Below, piece after piece: positions 8,380-17,798 of a stretch of 64,000 nt of DNA. The DNA comes from Bacteroidia bacterium (GTDB lineage Bacteria > Bacteroidota > Bacteroidia > SXHM01). Position 1 is the stretch's first letter, and each line of letters opens with the position of its first letter. The notes beneath the pieces are model-generated. The model ran no database searches. It was not told the DNA's origin and worked only from the letters and a program-made list of their open reading frames with translations. The translations under genes were made by a program, and so were the position numbers. The stretch is from positions 248,001-312,000 of the forward strand of contig JAJVIC010000007.1 in NCBI GenBank assembly GCA_022072225.1, given 5' to 3'.

Positions 8380-9735
8380 ATGAAATTTGAAGTAACCCCC
8401 ACATTTGTTTTCGAAGTGCATGATGCCATCAAGCATCACCGGCACGAGGATGTGGTTAAGATGCTGGAACCGCTTCACCCGGCTGATATTGCTGAACTCA
8501 TTAAAGAATCGTGGACCCACGATGCGCAATATGTTTACAACCTTTTAGACGGAGAAAAAGCAGCCGATGTGCTGATTGAAATGGATGAGGAGGTGAGGGA
8601 GAAATTCATTGCCTCACTCTCTTCCGAACAGTTAGCACGCAGTGTTGATAATCTTGCCTCAGACGATGCTGCCGATTTGATTGCCGAACTTCCTGACGAA
8701 AAGAAAAAGGAAGTTTTGGAACAGATGGACGATGCCGAGCAAGCCAGCGACATCGTTGACCTACTGCGCTATGACGAAGATACCGCGGGAGGTTTGATGG
8801 CTACCGAGTTGGTAACAGCCAATCTGAAATGGACTGTGCAGCAAAGCATTGTTGAAATGAAAAAGCAGGCAGAGGAAGTGGGTAGTATTTATACGGTGTA
8901 TGTAATAGATGATGATGAAAAACTGCACGGAATACTTTCGCTGAAACGATTGCTGATTTCACCGCCCGAAGAAAAGATTGAGAAGATTTATTTCAAAGAT
9001 GTAATCTCGGTTGAAGCCGGTGCAAAAAGCGAAGATGTAGCAGCCTTGTTTGAAAAATACGACTTGGTTGTAATACCCGTTGTGGATATTACCGGCAAGT
9101 TGTTAGGCAGAATTACTGTAGATGACGTGATGGATGTTGTGCGTGAAGAAGCTACCGAAGATTATCAGTTAATGAGCGGTATCTCTGAAAACATTGAGGC
9201 CGATGACGGTCTGTGGGTAAGTACACGGGCGCGGCTTCCCTGGCTGATGGTTGCATTGGCGGGAGGTGTGGTAGGTTCGCGTGTGCTTACAGCTTATGAG
9301 CCGCAGATTCAGATACATCCAGAAATGGCTTTTTTTATGCCGCTGATTGCTGCTATGGGCGGTAATGTAGGCGTGCAAAGCTCTGCATTGGTGGTTCAGG
9401 GACTTGCCAACCAAACCATAGGCAAAGGCGATATTTTGCCTAAATTATTTCGTGAACTTTTGGTTGGTTTGTTCAATGGATTAATCTGCGCATGCTTATT
9501 ATTAGCCTATAATCTTGTGTTTAATGATTACATGGCATTGAGCGTTACGGTTAGTGTGGCACTGCTTTCGGTAATTGTATTTGCAGCTATTTTCGGTTCG
9601 TTTGTTCCTTTGGCGCTGAATAAATTTAAAATTGACCCGGCACTTGCAACCGGACCATTTATTACTACCGCTAACGACATCATTGGTCTGTTCATTTATT
9701 TTATGATAGGAAGATTGATGTACGGATTGTTTTAA
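8380..9735 (+). CDS. mgtE: magnesium transporter MgtE
   Basis: 451 residues. The N-terminal superhelical Mg-sensing domain (about 15-130; HPADIAEL, LPDEKKKEVLEQM) is followed by a CBS pair (about 135-260) with acidic residues. The membrane domain (about 285-451) has about five helices, including the MPLIAAMGGNVGVQSSALVV pore region. The channel closes when the cytosolic domains bind Mg2+. Length and domain order match the family. It stands alone, with repeats on the 5' side. Confidence 0.95.
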   Translation: MKFEVTPTFVFEVHDAIKHHRHEDVVKMLEPLHPADIAELIKESWTHDAQYVYNLLDGEKAADVLIEMDEEVREKFIASLSSEQLARSVDNLASDDAADLIAELPDEKKKEVLEQMDDAEQASDIVDLLRYDEDTAGGLMATELVTANLKWTVQQSIVEMKKQAEEVGSIYTVYVIDDDEKLHGILSLKRLLISPPEEKIEKIYFKDVISVEAGAKSEDVAALFEKYDLVVIPVVDITGKLLGRITVDDVMDVVREEATEDYQLMSGISENIEADDGLWVSTRARLPWLMVALAGGVVGSRVLTAYEPQIQIHPEMAFFMPLIAAMGGNVGVQSSALVVQGLANQTIGKGDILPKLFRELLVGLFNGLICACLLLAYNLVFNDYMALSVTVSVALLSVIVFAAIFGSFVPLALNKFKIDPALATGPFITTANDIIGLFIYFMIGRLMYGLF

Positions 9736-9869
9736 ATTCCCAAAAACAAAAGACAAACAACAATCCATGAGTTTGGAATTTTGTATTTCGGATTTAGAAT
9801 TTGTTTGTGATTTGTTTTTTGGTACTTGCAGCTTAGCATTTTGTATTTTGGTGCTTTAATACTACAACT

Positions 9870-11357
9870 ATGAACTTTGAAGAATACCGCAAGCACGATG
9901 CAGTTGCATTGGCAGAACTGATAAAGAAAAAAGAAGTAAAGCCATCTGAACTTCTTGATATTGCCATCAAGCGCACCGAGGAAGTAAACCCGAAAATAAA
10001 TGCGGTGGTTACACCATGCTATGATTTGGCAAAAGAACAACAGAAGCATGTTGATACAAATTCTGTTTTTGCAGGAGTTCCCTATCTGATGAAGGATTTA
10101 GGCCCTGAACTGAAAGGTGTTCGCCATACGATGGGAACACGATTCTTGCAGAATTATGTTCCCAAAGAAGATTCGGTTGTAACACAACGGGTGAAAAAAG
10201 CAGGGCTTGTTATTTTCGGGAAAACCAATACACCAGAGTTCGGATTAACACCTTTTACAGAAAGTGAATTACTGAAACCGGCACATAATCCCTGGAACAC
10301 AGAACATACCACAGGAGGCAGCAGCGGAGGCAGCGGGGCAGCAGTGGCTGCCGGAATTGTGCCGATTGCCAGTGCTAATGATGGCGGAGGTTCTATCCGC
10401 ATTCCCGCAAGTTGCAACGGACTCTTTGGAATGAAACCGTCACGCGGAAGAGTTACTCTTGGTTTACAAAACGGAGAACTTTGGGGCGGTGCTGTTTGCG
10501 AAGGCGCGGTTTCGCGCAGCGTGCGTGACAGTGCTTATTATTTAGATGCCATTCTGGGTTCTGCACCGGGCGAACCCTACTCTATTCAAACACCTGAAAA
10601 ACCATATTCTGAAGAAATAAAAATACAACCGGGTAAATTAAAAATTGCTTTTTCTCTGGAACACCCCATGGGAATAAAACAAGATGAGGAAAATATCTCT
10701 GCAATTAATAACACCGTAAAGCTTTTAAAAGAACTTGGTCATGAAGTGGAAGAAGTTCCACTGCCTTACAAAAAGGAATTGCTTACGCAGATTCTTTACA
10801 TGATGGTGTTGGGCGAAACCTCTGCAACCATTGACTATCTGGGTGAACTGAACAATAAAAAACCTACGCTAAAAGATTTTGAACCCAACACCTGGCTGCT
10901 TTACAAATTAGGTAAATCATTTTCGGCCGGAGACTTTGCATTGGCAAAGCTGAAGTGGAACGAAACCACCCGTGCCATGGGACAATTCGGGCTAAAATAT
11001 GATGCATTGTTAACTCCAACACTTGGCATGAAACCCTTTAGAATTGGTGCACTGCAAAACAGTAAAGCAGAAGATATTGCATTGAGAACCCTGAATGCCC
11101 TTGGCAATACATCGGTAATAAAAAACACAGGTATCATTGAAAAAACAGCCACTAAAATTTTCTCGTGGATTCCATATGCACCGCTTGCCAACATTACCGG
11201 GCAGCCATCTATGACTGTTCCCTTGCATTGGTCAAAAGAAAATTTACCGGTTGGTGTTATGTTTACGGGCAGGTTGAATGATGAAGCAACGTTGTTTCGT
11301 CTTGCAGCACAGTTGGAAAAGGGGCAACCGTGGTTTAACAAAGTTCCTCTTCTCTGA
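9870..11357 (+). CDS. amidase (amidase-signature family)
   Basis: 495 residues. The Ser-cisSer-Lys machinery is visible: Lys-75 in YLMKDLG, the GGSSGGSGA loop (149-157) with the cis-Ser, and nucleophile Ser-175 in GGGSIRIPAS. It hydrolyses carboxylic amides; the substrate cannot be predicted. There is no GatB/GatC neighbour, so it is not called GatA. No signal peptide is seen, so it is probably cytoplasmic. It appears monocistronic. Confidence 0.9.
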   Translation: MNFEEYRKHDAVALAELIKKKEVKPSELLDIAIKRTEEVNPKINAVVTPCYDLAKEQQKHVDTNSVFAGVPYLMKDLGPELKGVRHTMGTRFLQNYVPKEDSVVTQRVKKAGLVIFGKTNTPEFGLTPFTESELLKPAHNPWNTEHTTGGSSGGSGAAVAAGIVPIASANDGGGSIRIPASCNGLFGMKPSRGRVTLGLQNGELWGGAVCEGAVSRSVRDSAYYLDAILGSAPGEPYSIQTPEKPYSEEIKIQPGKLKIAFSLEHPMGIKQDEENISAINNTVKLLKELGHEVEEVPLPYKKELLTQILYMMVLGETSATIDYLGELNNKKPTLKDFEPNTWLLYKLGKSFSAGDFALAKLKWNETTRAMGQFGLKYDALLTPTLGMKPFRIGALQNSKAEDIALRTLNALGNTSVIKNTGIIEKTATKIFSWIPYAPLANITGQPSMTVPLHWSKENLPVGVMFTGRLNDEATLFRLAAQLEKGQPWFNKVPLL

Positions 11358-11457
11358 TTTACTCAGGTGTTGAAACTTACATTTCTATGAAATTTGGTTC
11401 ATCTCAAGTTTATTAATGCCTATTTTTGGCGCTCATAAAAAATTTAAACCCATTTAT

Positions 11458-12321
11458 ATGCTTAAAAAGTTTACGCTTTCTTTAGTTTTTATTTCAGCAT
11501 TAGTAATTGTTTACGATGCTAATTACAACAATGCACACACCAATGGTTCGGGTGCTCCTTCAGGACGCACTGGTTCCCCCGGTGACGGAGCAACATGCAA
11601 TACAGGCAGCTGCCACCCTTCAACCCAGCCTACTGATCAGGTGGCTACCATTACTTCAGATGTTCCGGTTGGCGGCTATGTTCCGGGAACTACTTACAGC
11701 ATTACAGCTACCGCAACCAAAGCCGGAGTAACCGAATTTGGGTTTCAGCTTTCGCCACAGAATGCGAGCGGAACTAAACTGGGCGCATTTGTAACACCAC
11801 TGCCTGCGGGAATGCAGTTTGCAAATCCTAACACAGGTATGGCAAACAAATATGTTACCCACACCGGCTCGGGAACTGCCGGCACTGATACCAAAACATG
11901 GACAGTACAATGGACTGCACCGGCTGCCGGCACAGGAACGGTTACCTTTTATGGCGCTTTTAATTTTACCAACAGCAACAATAACACCAGTGGTGATGTA
12001 ATTAAGACAACCTCGCTTGACATAAATGAAAATACAAGTATCGGTATTGACGAAACAGCAGAGCAGGGTGGTTTCCAGGTGTTCCCCAACCCGGCAAATG
12101 ATATTGTAAATGTTTCGTTTTTCCTGTATGAGATGTCAACAGTAAATGCAGAAATCTTTGACATCAACGGACGTTTGATAAAACAAACAGTTGCCGAAAA
12201 CCTGCACCCGGGAAGACATGAACTTAAATTTAATGCACATGGTGATATGGAAGCAGGAGTTTATTTTATCCGTTTGAATGACGGGAAAAATGTTTACAGT
12301 AAAAAAGTAGTTATGAAGTAG
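11458..12321 (+). CDS. T9SS-secreted choice-of-anchor V (Reelin-like) protein
   Basis: About 287 residues from the ATG at 11458, chosen because MLKKFTLSLVF begins a clean signal peptide. Then GRTGSPGDGATC and a C-x4-CH motif (CNTGSCH) precede a beta-sandwich resembling the choice-of-anchor V domain (about 50-195). The C-terminal 80 residues are a T9SS type A sorting domain (VFPNPANDIV, EAGVYFIRL, KKVVMK). It is probably exported and surface-attached. It heads a cluster with a cytochrome-like lipoprotein, a YceI protein and a DUF5777 barrel. Confidence 0.82.
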   Translation: MLKKFTLSLVFISALVIVYDANYNNAHTNGSGAPSGRTGSPGDGATCNTGSCHPSTQPTDQVATITSDVPVGGYVPGTTYSITATATKAGVTEFGFQLSPQNASGTKLGAFVTPLPAGMQFANPNTGMANKYVTHTGSGTAGTDTKTWTVQWTAPAAGTGTVTFYGAFNFTNSNNNTSGDVIKTTSLDINENTSIGIDETAEQGGFQVFPNPANDIVNVSFFLYEMSTVNAEIFDINGRLIKQTVAENLHPGRHELKFNAHGDMEAGVYFIRLNDGKNVYSKKVVMK

Positions 12322-12323
12322 AA

Positions 12324-12381
12324 GCCTCACCCCCTCCCGATAGCTATCGGGACCCTCTCCGAGGGAGAGGGGAGTGGCAGG
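12324..12381. repeat. dispersed composite repeat
   Basis: It contains the perfect palindrome cccgatagctatcggg and a ccctctccgagggagaggg hairpin. It runs into the 5' end of the next frame, and a GTG at 12374 that could be taken as a start lies inside it. Confidence 0.75.
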
Positions 12382-12418
12382 ATTATTGCCTTTTCATGAA
12401 CGTCCAAAATTTATCCGC

Positions 12419-12796
12419 TTGAAAAAAAACATTCTTCTTTTTAGTGTTACGCTTGCGACAACACTTTTTGTTTTGCAAGGTTGCCTTACTGAAAAAGGCG
12501 AGGTTCCGCCACCACCCCAAACCTTTTGCGACAGTCTTGATGTTAGCTATAACCTGCATGTAAAACCGCTTGCCGAAGCCACTTGTGCCAACAGCATCGG
12601 TTGTCATGTATCGGGCGGCAGCGGCCCGGGTGATTTTACAACGTATGCAGCGCTCAGTGCCGTTTCGCAAACTGTTGCCAACCGTATTCAACTGCCCGTA
12701 AGCGACCCACTACACATGCCTCAAGGTTCAACACTAACGCAGGAACAGGTAGATATTTTTCTGTGCTGGATAGAAGATGGCGCACCTAATAACTAA
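12419..12796 (+). CDS. cytochrome c-like lipoprotein with non-canonical CxxxxxCH
   Basis: From a TTG at 12419 the protein opens with a textbook lipoprotein signal (lipobox VLQGC, Cys-22); upstream GTG 12374 would add residues encoded by a dispersed repeat. The mature part has TCANSIGCHVSGG, i.e. five residues between the cysteines before His. The C-terminal region, with DPLHMPQG and LTQEQVDIFLCWIEDGAP, matches the planctomycete-type/Bacteroidota cytochrome-like fold. Haem attachment through this spacing is uncertain. It is probably an inner- or outer-membrane lipoprotein acting with the neighbouring YceI and DUF5777 proteins. Confidence 0.75.
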   Translation: MKKNILLFSVTLATTLFVLQGCLTEKGEVPPPPQTFCDSLDVSYNLHVKPLAEATCANSIGCHVSGGSGPGDFTTYAALSAVSQTVANRIQLPVSDPLHMPQGSTLTQEQVDIFLCWIEDGAPNN

Positions 12797-12834
12797 CACC
12801 CCTAATCCCCGAAGGAGGAATAAAAAACTAAGCC

Positions 12835-13401
12835 ATGAAAAAAGTAGTTGTCCTTATCTGTTTTCTCACATCTCACATCTCACATCTCACATCTTTTGCC
12901 CAAAGTGTTTACATCAGCGAAAAGACGGAAATCTCTTTTTTCTCGAAAGCGCCAATTGAAGATATTGATGCGGTGAATAAAATGTCAACCTCTATTATTA
13001 CGCTGCATAACGACAGTATTGCCTTTAAAGTGCCTATCACCGGTTTTGTTTTTAAAGACGGATTAATGCAACGCCACTTTAACAGCAATTACATGGAAAG
13101 CGATAAAAAAGGCTATGAAAATGCGACACTGAAAGGAAAGATAAATGAGAAAGTAGATTTTAAAACCGATGGCGAATACAAAGTAACCTGCACCGGAATA
13201 CTGAAAATGCACGGAGTAGAACAACCACGTACTTTTGAAGGTGTGTTTACCGTAAAAGAAGGGAAGATAAATCTTACCTCAAAATTCAAAGTATTGGTAG
13301 CCGACCACAAAATAAAAATACCCAGCGACAAGCTGATGAATATTGGGAAAGAAATAGAAGTAAGCGTTTCAGCTGATTACAAACCCTACGTTAAACCGTA
13401 A
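12835..13401 (+). CDS. YceI-family periplasmic protein
   Basis: 188 residues. A signal peptide (about 1-23, ending SFAQ) contains four tandem 7-nt units. The mature YceI-like lipocalin-type beta-barrel (about 24-186) shows AQSVYISEKTEISFFSKAPI at the start and GILKMHGVEQPRTFEG in the middle. YceI proteins bind long amphiphiles such as polyisoprenoids. The stop is 3 bp before the next start, so it is in one operon with the DUF5777 gene. Copy-number change in the 7-mer would shift the frame within the signal peptide. Confidence 0.88.
   Translation: MKKVVVLICFLTSHISHLTSFAQSVYISEKTEISFFSKAPIEDIDAVNKMSTSIITLHNDSIAFKVPITGFVFKDGLMQRHFNSNYMESDKKGYENATLKGKINEKVDFKTDGEYKVTCTGILKMHGVEQPRTFEGVFTVKEGKINLTSKFKVLVADHKIKIPSDKLMNIGKEIEVSVSADYKPYVKP
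12865..12892 (+). repeat. 7-nt microsatellite (CTCACAT x4) in a signal peptide
   Basis: Four perfect ctcacat units inside the YceI signal peptide coding region. Seven is not a multiple of three, so gain or loss of a unit frameshifts the gene. Confidence 0.9.
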
Positions 13402-13404
13402 AGC

Positions 13405-14349
13405 ATGATTAAAAAAGTACCCGCCTTTTTGTTATTTGTTATTTGTTATTTGTCATTGGGTGTTTCTTTTGCCCAGGATGATATTATGAACCTGCTGGAT
13501 GAAAACTCCGGCAAGGAAAAAAACGAACCCGTACTCGAAAGTTTTAAAACCACCCGCGTTATCAATGCGCAATCAACCGAAACGGTTCCTAAAAATGCAA
13601 TGGACTTACGCATCACTCACCGCTTTGGAAACATCGGTGCAGCAAGCGGTGGAGGGTTTAAATCGTTTTACGGAATGGATAATGTTGCCAATATTCGAAT
13701 AGCTTTTGAATATGGTATTCTTGAGAACTGGATGGTGGGTGTTGGTCGCAGTAAAACAATGGGCAATATTGATGCGTTTACAAAATGGCGTTTTCTTACG
13801 CAAAGCACCAACAATAAAATTCCGCTTTCGCTGGCTGTGTATTTAAATGCCGCAATATCTCCTATCAAGCGCGAGATTTTTTATGCCGATGTTCCCAACT
13901 ATGAAAACAATATTCTTCACCGTTTATCTTACACTGCACAACTTATAGTTGCACGCAAATTCGGTAATGTTGGAACGCTGGAACTGCTGCCAACTTATGT
14001 TCACCGCAACTATGTAAAGACGTATGCTAATCCTGAAAACGGTGCGGGCGAAACCAACGGATTGTTTGCACTGGGCGCAGCAGCACGCATAAAATTAACC
14101 AAACGTTCTTCCATTCTGGTGGAGTATTTTTACACCTTTTCAGAGTTCAGAAAGAACAATCCTACACGTCCTTATTATCAGCCGGTGAGCATAGGTTATG
14201 AAATTGAAACAGGAGGACACGTTTTTCACATGAACTTCAGCAATGCAGTAGGCATTATTGAAAACGATTTTATTCCCAACTCGCCCGACACCTGGAACTT
14301 AGGTGGTTTCAAATGGGGATTCAATATTTCGAGGGTATTTAATTTCTAA
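13405..14349 (+). CDS. DUF5777 outer-membrane beta-barrel protein
   Basis: 314 residues. A signal peptide ends near SFAQ. The mature protein has alternating hydrophobic strands, with FKTTRVINAQSTETVPKNA and MDLRITHRFG typical of the DUF5777 family, and it ends in Phe (ISRVFNF), as outer-membrane barrels do. It directly follows the YceI gene. Its signal peptide is partly built of GTTATTT units. The molecular function is not known; the cluster of cytochrome-like, YceI and DUF5777 genes suggests a shared envelope role. Confidence 0.85.
   Translation: MIKKVPAFLLFVICYLSLGVSFAQDDIMNLLDENSGKEKNEPVLESFKTTRVINAQSTETVPKNAMDLRITHRFGNIGAASGGGFKSFYGMDNVANIRIAFEYGILENWMVGVGRSKTMGNIDAFTKWRFLTQSTNNKIPLSLAVYLNAAISPIKREIFYADVPNYENNILHRLSYTAQLIVARKFGNVGTLELLPTYVHRNYVKTYANPENGAGETNGLFALGAAARIKLTKRSSILVEYFYTFSEFRKNNPTRPYYQPVSIGYEIETGGHVFHMNFSNAVGIIENDFIPNSPDTWNLGGFKWGFNISRVFNF
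13431..13451 (+). repeat. 7-nt microsatellite (GTTATTT x3) in a signal peptide
   Basis: Three perfect units plus a degenerate fourth, encoding LFVICYLS of the DUF5777 protein signal peptide. Confidence 0.85.
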
Positions 14350-14356
14350 GAAATGT

Positions 14357-14411
14357 CGTTATGCTGAACTTGTTTCAGCATCTCAGACCCCGAAACAAGT
14401 TCAGGGTGACG
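14357..14411. repeat. dispersed imperfect palindrome (GTCATGCTGAAC family), copy 2
   Basis: Same family as 1445-1508. Its right arm supplies the last codons and stop of the riboflavin synthase gene, which is transcribed on the minus strand. Confidence 0.8.
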
Positions 14412-14994
14412 AACGCATCATCTTCGCTACATACTTGCCGATGATGTCGAACTCCAGATTTACTTTCATCCCTGCAGCAAGCTTTTTAAAGTTGGTGTGT
14501 TCAAAGGTGTAAGGAATAATTGCCACCGAAAACGCTCCGGGTAAATCATCCACAACGGTAAGGCTTACACCATTGATGCAGATGGAGCCTTTCTTTACAA
14601 TCAGGTTTTGTTCACTTGCAGCATAGCTGAAACGAAAGATCCAACTGCCGTCTTTATTTTCTTTTGATGTACAGGTAGCAGTCTGGTCAACATGTCCCTG
14701 CACAATATGTCCGTCTAAAAAACTGCCGGCTTTTACACAACGTTCTAAGTTTATTAAATCGCCTTTCCCCCAGTCGCCAAGATTTGTTTTCTGTAAGGTT
14801 TCGTCAATGGCGGTTACCCTGTAATGGCTGCCATCAACTACTTCGGTAACGGTAAGGCAAACACCATTGTGTGCCACACTCTGGTCAACTTTCAGCTCTG
14901 ATGCAAATGATGCCTGCACCGTGAAATGCACATTGCGGCCTTGTTGTTCAATGGCAGAAATAGTTCCTAAGCTTTCTATTATTCCTGTAAACAT
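14401..14994 (-). CDS. ribE: riboflavin synthase alpha subunit
   Basis: About 197 residues from the ATG at 14994 (MFTGIIESLG is the canonical N-terminus; a start 12 bp upstream is less likely). Two lumazine-binding repeats are visible: VAHNGVCLTV (N-half) and ICINGVSLTV (C-half), with GHIVQGHVDQTA between them. It dismutates 6,7-dimethyl-8-ribityllumazine to riboflavin. The last residues RSSP and the stop come from the dispersed palindrome at 14357-14411. No other rib gene is nearby. Confidence 0.93.
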   Translation of the reverse strand: MFTGIIESLGTISAIEQQGRNVHFTVQASFASELKVDQSVAHNGVCLTVTEVVDGSHYRVTAIDETLQKTNLGDWGKGDLINLERCVKAGSFLDGHIVQGHVDQTATCTSKENKDGSWIFRFSYAASEQNLIVKKGSICINGVSLTVVDDLPGAFSVAIIPYTFEHTNFKKLAAGMKVNLEFDIIGKYVAKMMRSSP

Positions 14995-15001
14995 ATTTTT
15001 A

Positions 15002-15069
15002 ACCACAGAGGCACAGAGACACGGAGTTTTTACAAACCATACTTCTCTGTGCCTCCGTGCCTCTGTGGT
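15002..15069. repeat. dispersed inverted repeat (accacagaggcac...gtgcctctgtggt)
   Basis: Perfect 13-bp outer arms and partly matching inner arms, between the ribE start and the end of the adhesin gene. It belongs to the same family as copies at 8307, 58494, 59956/60039 and 61145. It may fold but has no U-tract. Confidence 0.8.
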
Positions 15070-15078
15070 GAATCATTT

Positions 15079-17679
15079 TTAATTACTGCTTCCCGGCCCT
15101 CTTATCAAATGAACAAACCCTTTCAGTTTGCGGGTTTCAATTCCGGTAAGGTGAATTTCATTTACCTCGCACACATAAAAGTAAACACCATCACTGCACA
15201 TCAGTTTGGTGTCCTGATTGGTACCATCCCAATTGATGGCGGGGTCGGTGGTTTCAAAGACTATGTTTCCCCAACGGTTGTAGATGGTGAGGTTAATGCT
15301 CTCGATATAACGGTAAGGGAACGGAACGAAGAAATCATTAAAGTTGTCTTCACCCGGAGTAAAGATGTTGGGCAATTCGTATTCGGGGCAATTATCCACA
15401 CAAACCGAATCGGTGATGGCGCTTTCGTTGCCCATCGAATCCACTGCGGTGATGGCATAACATCCTGCAATGGAAAGAATGCTGTCGTGCATAAATTCAA
15501 TTTGCGTTGGGTCGGGAATACTTACCAGAAAGTTGAACGCGCTGTCTAAAAACGGAGTATAATAAATTCGGTATTCCACAATATCATCGGAACAGGCGGC
15601 AGGATCAAGATAGCTCCACGATAATGCATTCTGATAGTTATCACAATCAGGAATAACAACCAACACAGGCGGACATGGCGGAGTAGAATCTAAAGGCACA
15701 CCGCATTTCTCCTGCGAAAAATTATAAAGTGGTTCCATTATTCCGTCTGAGAAGTAGGAGCCAACGCTGCGTATTTTATAGCAGTAGGAGGTTCCGTTTA
15801 CAAGACCTGTATCTGTGTAGGTCTGTAAATCGGTTGAGTCAAGGAAGATAAAATCTGTTCCGTTGAACTTATAAATCTCATAGGTATAATTTGTCCAGGG
15901 AACATTTTCTTCCCATGAGAGAATAAGTTGATTATCCGTTTCGGCAATGGACAGAAAAACAGAAGATGCCTGTGTTGAGCCAACTATTAAATCAAGCGGA
16001 ACGCTGTATAATTCTATTTTGTAAGCAAGCGGGTTGCCTTCCGTGTTTACGTTAGTATCAACATAAACCGTATCGTTCAGATTATTGAAGGTTGCCGCAA
16101 GTGTAAAATTACTTCCTGTAAAATCATTGGAGCGGTAAACGCGGTATTCATACGGACCGTGTATCTGAACCGTATCTAATTCGGTTGGTTTGCTCCACAC
16201 TACAGAGTCGGAACCTGTTGTTAAATCCGTTGTAATAATGGATACATTGGTAATAACCGGAATGTCTTTTACTAAATCGGTACATACTTCTACCGAAGCA
16301 TAACTTTCAGCGCCATCAGGATAACACGCCACAATCATGTAGCAATATTCAACGCCATGAACTAAACCTGCACCATTATTATCGTCAATAAAAGTGGTGG
16401 TATTTAAACCTGAAACGCTGCCGATAAATGTATAGCCGGTATAACCCGGAACTCCTGTTTCGCAGTGGTCGGGAATAAATCCGTAATACCCGTTTCTTCG
16501 GTAAATTCTGTAGCAGCTTGCCTGGGTGCAAATGCTGGCATCCCAGCTTAAATGTATGGTGTTTCCAACAGGATTAGCTGCCGGATTTTCAGGTGCAGGG
16601 CCCACTACGGTAATGTTTACCGTATGGTAATCTACCAAGTGCACAGGAAGGTAATCGTCTTCAACCCTGAACGAAACGGTGTATGGCTGGAGTTGAACAT
16701 CTGAGCAAGCTGTTTGCCAGGAAAACTCTTCACTTATGCTACCCACTCCATTGTCGGGTTGTGAAAACTGTGCAGGGAATTCGGGTACAGAGGGATTTCC
16801 GTTATAAGCATACAAACCGCTTGTAGAGGTCATGGTAAGGTAATCATTATCAACATCGGTAGCATATACCATAAACTCAAGCAAATCGCCTGCTTCCACG
16901 CACGTGTCGAGAATGCTGGTAATTACAGGCGGATTATTATCGCAACTCATTACCGTAATCTGCATGTCGCGTGTTACCGTTCCAATCAGAATTCCGTTGC
17001 GCCACTCGTGAATGTACATGGCATAGTTGTATTCGCCAATGGCTGTAGGAACGTTCCATGTAAAATCACCGTTATAAGCATTTACATTAATTCCTGCAGG
17101 AAGTGAGTAGCCCGGAATGGGGTCGCCACCCAGACCAAGGCAAACGGTAAGTTCATACGAGAGGCTGTCGCCATCGGGGTCATAGGCTCCCGGGTTGTGT
17201 ATGTAGGGTTGGTTAATGCAAGCGTCATCAATCGGAGGATTCAATAAAACGGGCGAATTATTAGCTCCCAAAAAGGGATTCATATACAAACAGGTTTGCA
17301 CATAAAAGGGAATGTTTACTGAATTTGGAATATTAACAACTCCCGCATTGCGGTTAGGGTCTTCAAAATACATGCAGTACGAGCCGATGGAACTGTAGGT
17401 ATGTATACCTACATAAATGTTCTTTTTAATGTCGTTGCCGATTATTTCTCCGTTACCACCTCCGTTAATCCGGGGAATGGTATCGGAATCTCCATCGCCC
17501 CAGAAAATTTCCAGATCGGGGCGGTCGGCAGGACTGCTTTCTTTGGTGTAGGTGATGATGGTGGCTTCGTAAGTAAGGTCGGTGATTTTACGATAGGTTA
17601 TTTCGCCTGCGCGGTTGTGCGTAGCATGTGCTGCAAACGCAAACAGAAGAGGTAAAAACAGGGCGAAAAGTTTTTTCAT
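15079..17679 (-). CDS. large T9SS type B (gliding-motility CTD) surface protein
   Basis: About 866 residues from the ATG at 17679. A signal peptide (MKKLFALFLPLLFAFAAHA) is followed by a region starting THNRAGEITYR, which is common in large Bacteroidota adhesins. Cadherin/Ig-like and fibronectin type III-like beta domains follow (about 230-740; AYDPDGDSLSYEL, ATDVDNDYL). The last 90 residues are the gliding motility-associated CTD (LPNIFTPGEDNFND, YNRWGNIVFE, WDGT, DGVYFYV). It is secreted by T9SS and probably surface-bound; ligands are unknown. Confidence 0.88.
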   Translation of the reverse strand: MKKLFALFLPLLFAFAAHATHNRAGEITYRKITDLTYEATIITYTKESSPADRPDLEIFWGDGDSDTIPRINGGGNGEIIGNDIKKNIYVGIHTYSSIGSYCMYFEDPNRNAGVVNIPNSVNIPFYVQTCLYMNPFLGANNSPVLLNPPIDDACINQPYIHNPGAYDPDGDSLSYELTVCLGLGGDPIPGYSLPAGINVNAYNGDFTWNVPTAIGEYNYAMYIHEWRNGILIGTVTRDMQITVMSCDNNPPVITSILDTCVEAGDLLEFMVYATDVDNDYLTMTSTSGLYAYNGNPSVPEFPAQFSQPDNGVGSISEEFSWQTACSDVQLQPYTVSFRVEDDYLPVHLVDYHTVNITVVGPAPENPAANPVGNTIHLSWDASICTQASCYRIYRRNGYYGFIPDHCETGVPGYTGYTFIGSVSGLNTTTFIDDNNGAGLVHGVEYCYMIVACYPDGAESYASVEVCTDLVKDIPVITNVSIITTDLTTGSDSVVWSKPTELDTVQIHGPYEYRVYRSNDFTGSNFTLAATFNNLNDTVYVDTNVNTEGNPLAYKIELYSVPLDLIVGSTQASSVFLSIAETDNQLILSWEENVPWTNYTYEIYKFNGTDFIFLDSTDLQTYTDTGLVNGTSYCYKIRSVGSYFSDGIMEPLYNFSQEKCGVPLDSTPPCPPVLVVIPDCDNYQNALSWSYLDPAACSDDIVEYRIYYTPFLDSAFNFLVSIPDPTQIEFMHDSILSIAGCYAITAVDSMGNESAITDSVCVDNCPEYELPNIFTPGEDNFNDFFVPFPYRYIESINLTIYNRWGNIVFETTDPAINWDGTNQDTKLMCSDGVYFYVCEVNEIHLTGIETRKLKGFVHLIRGPGSSN

Positions 17680-17798
17680 GCGGGGATGAAATAGTAACAA
17701 CAATTATACCGCTTTGTTCATAAAGCCTTGACCAAAAGGGGAGACAAGGTACGAAATTTTTTGAGTGTTTCCTGAATACTAAAAATATACAGGCTTTG

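Noticed and set aside
9870-11357. GatA subunit of the amidotransferase
   Set aside because: Amidase signature fits, but no GatB or GatC nearby and no GatA-specific features that I can confirm.
15002-15069. Terminator between ribE and the adhesin gene
   Set aside because: Hairpin present but no U-tract on either strand, and it belongs to a dispersed repeat family.
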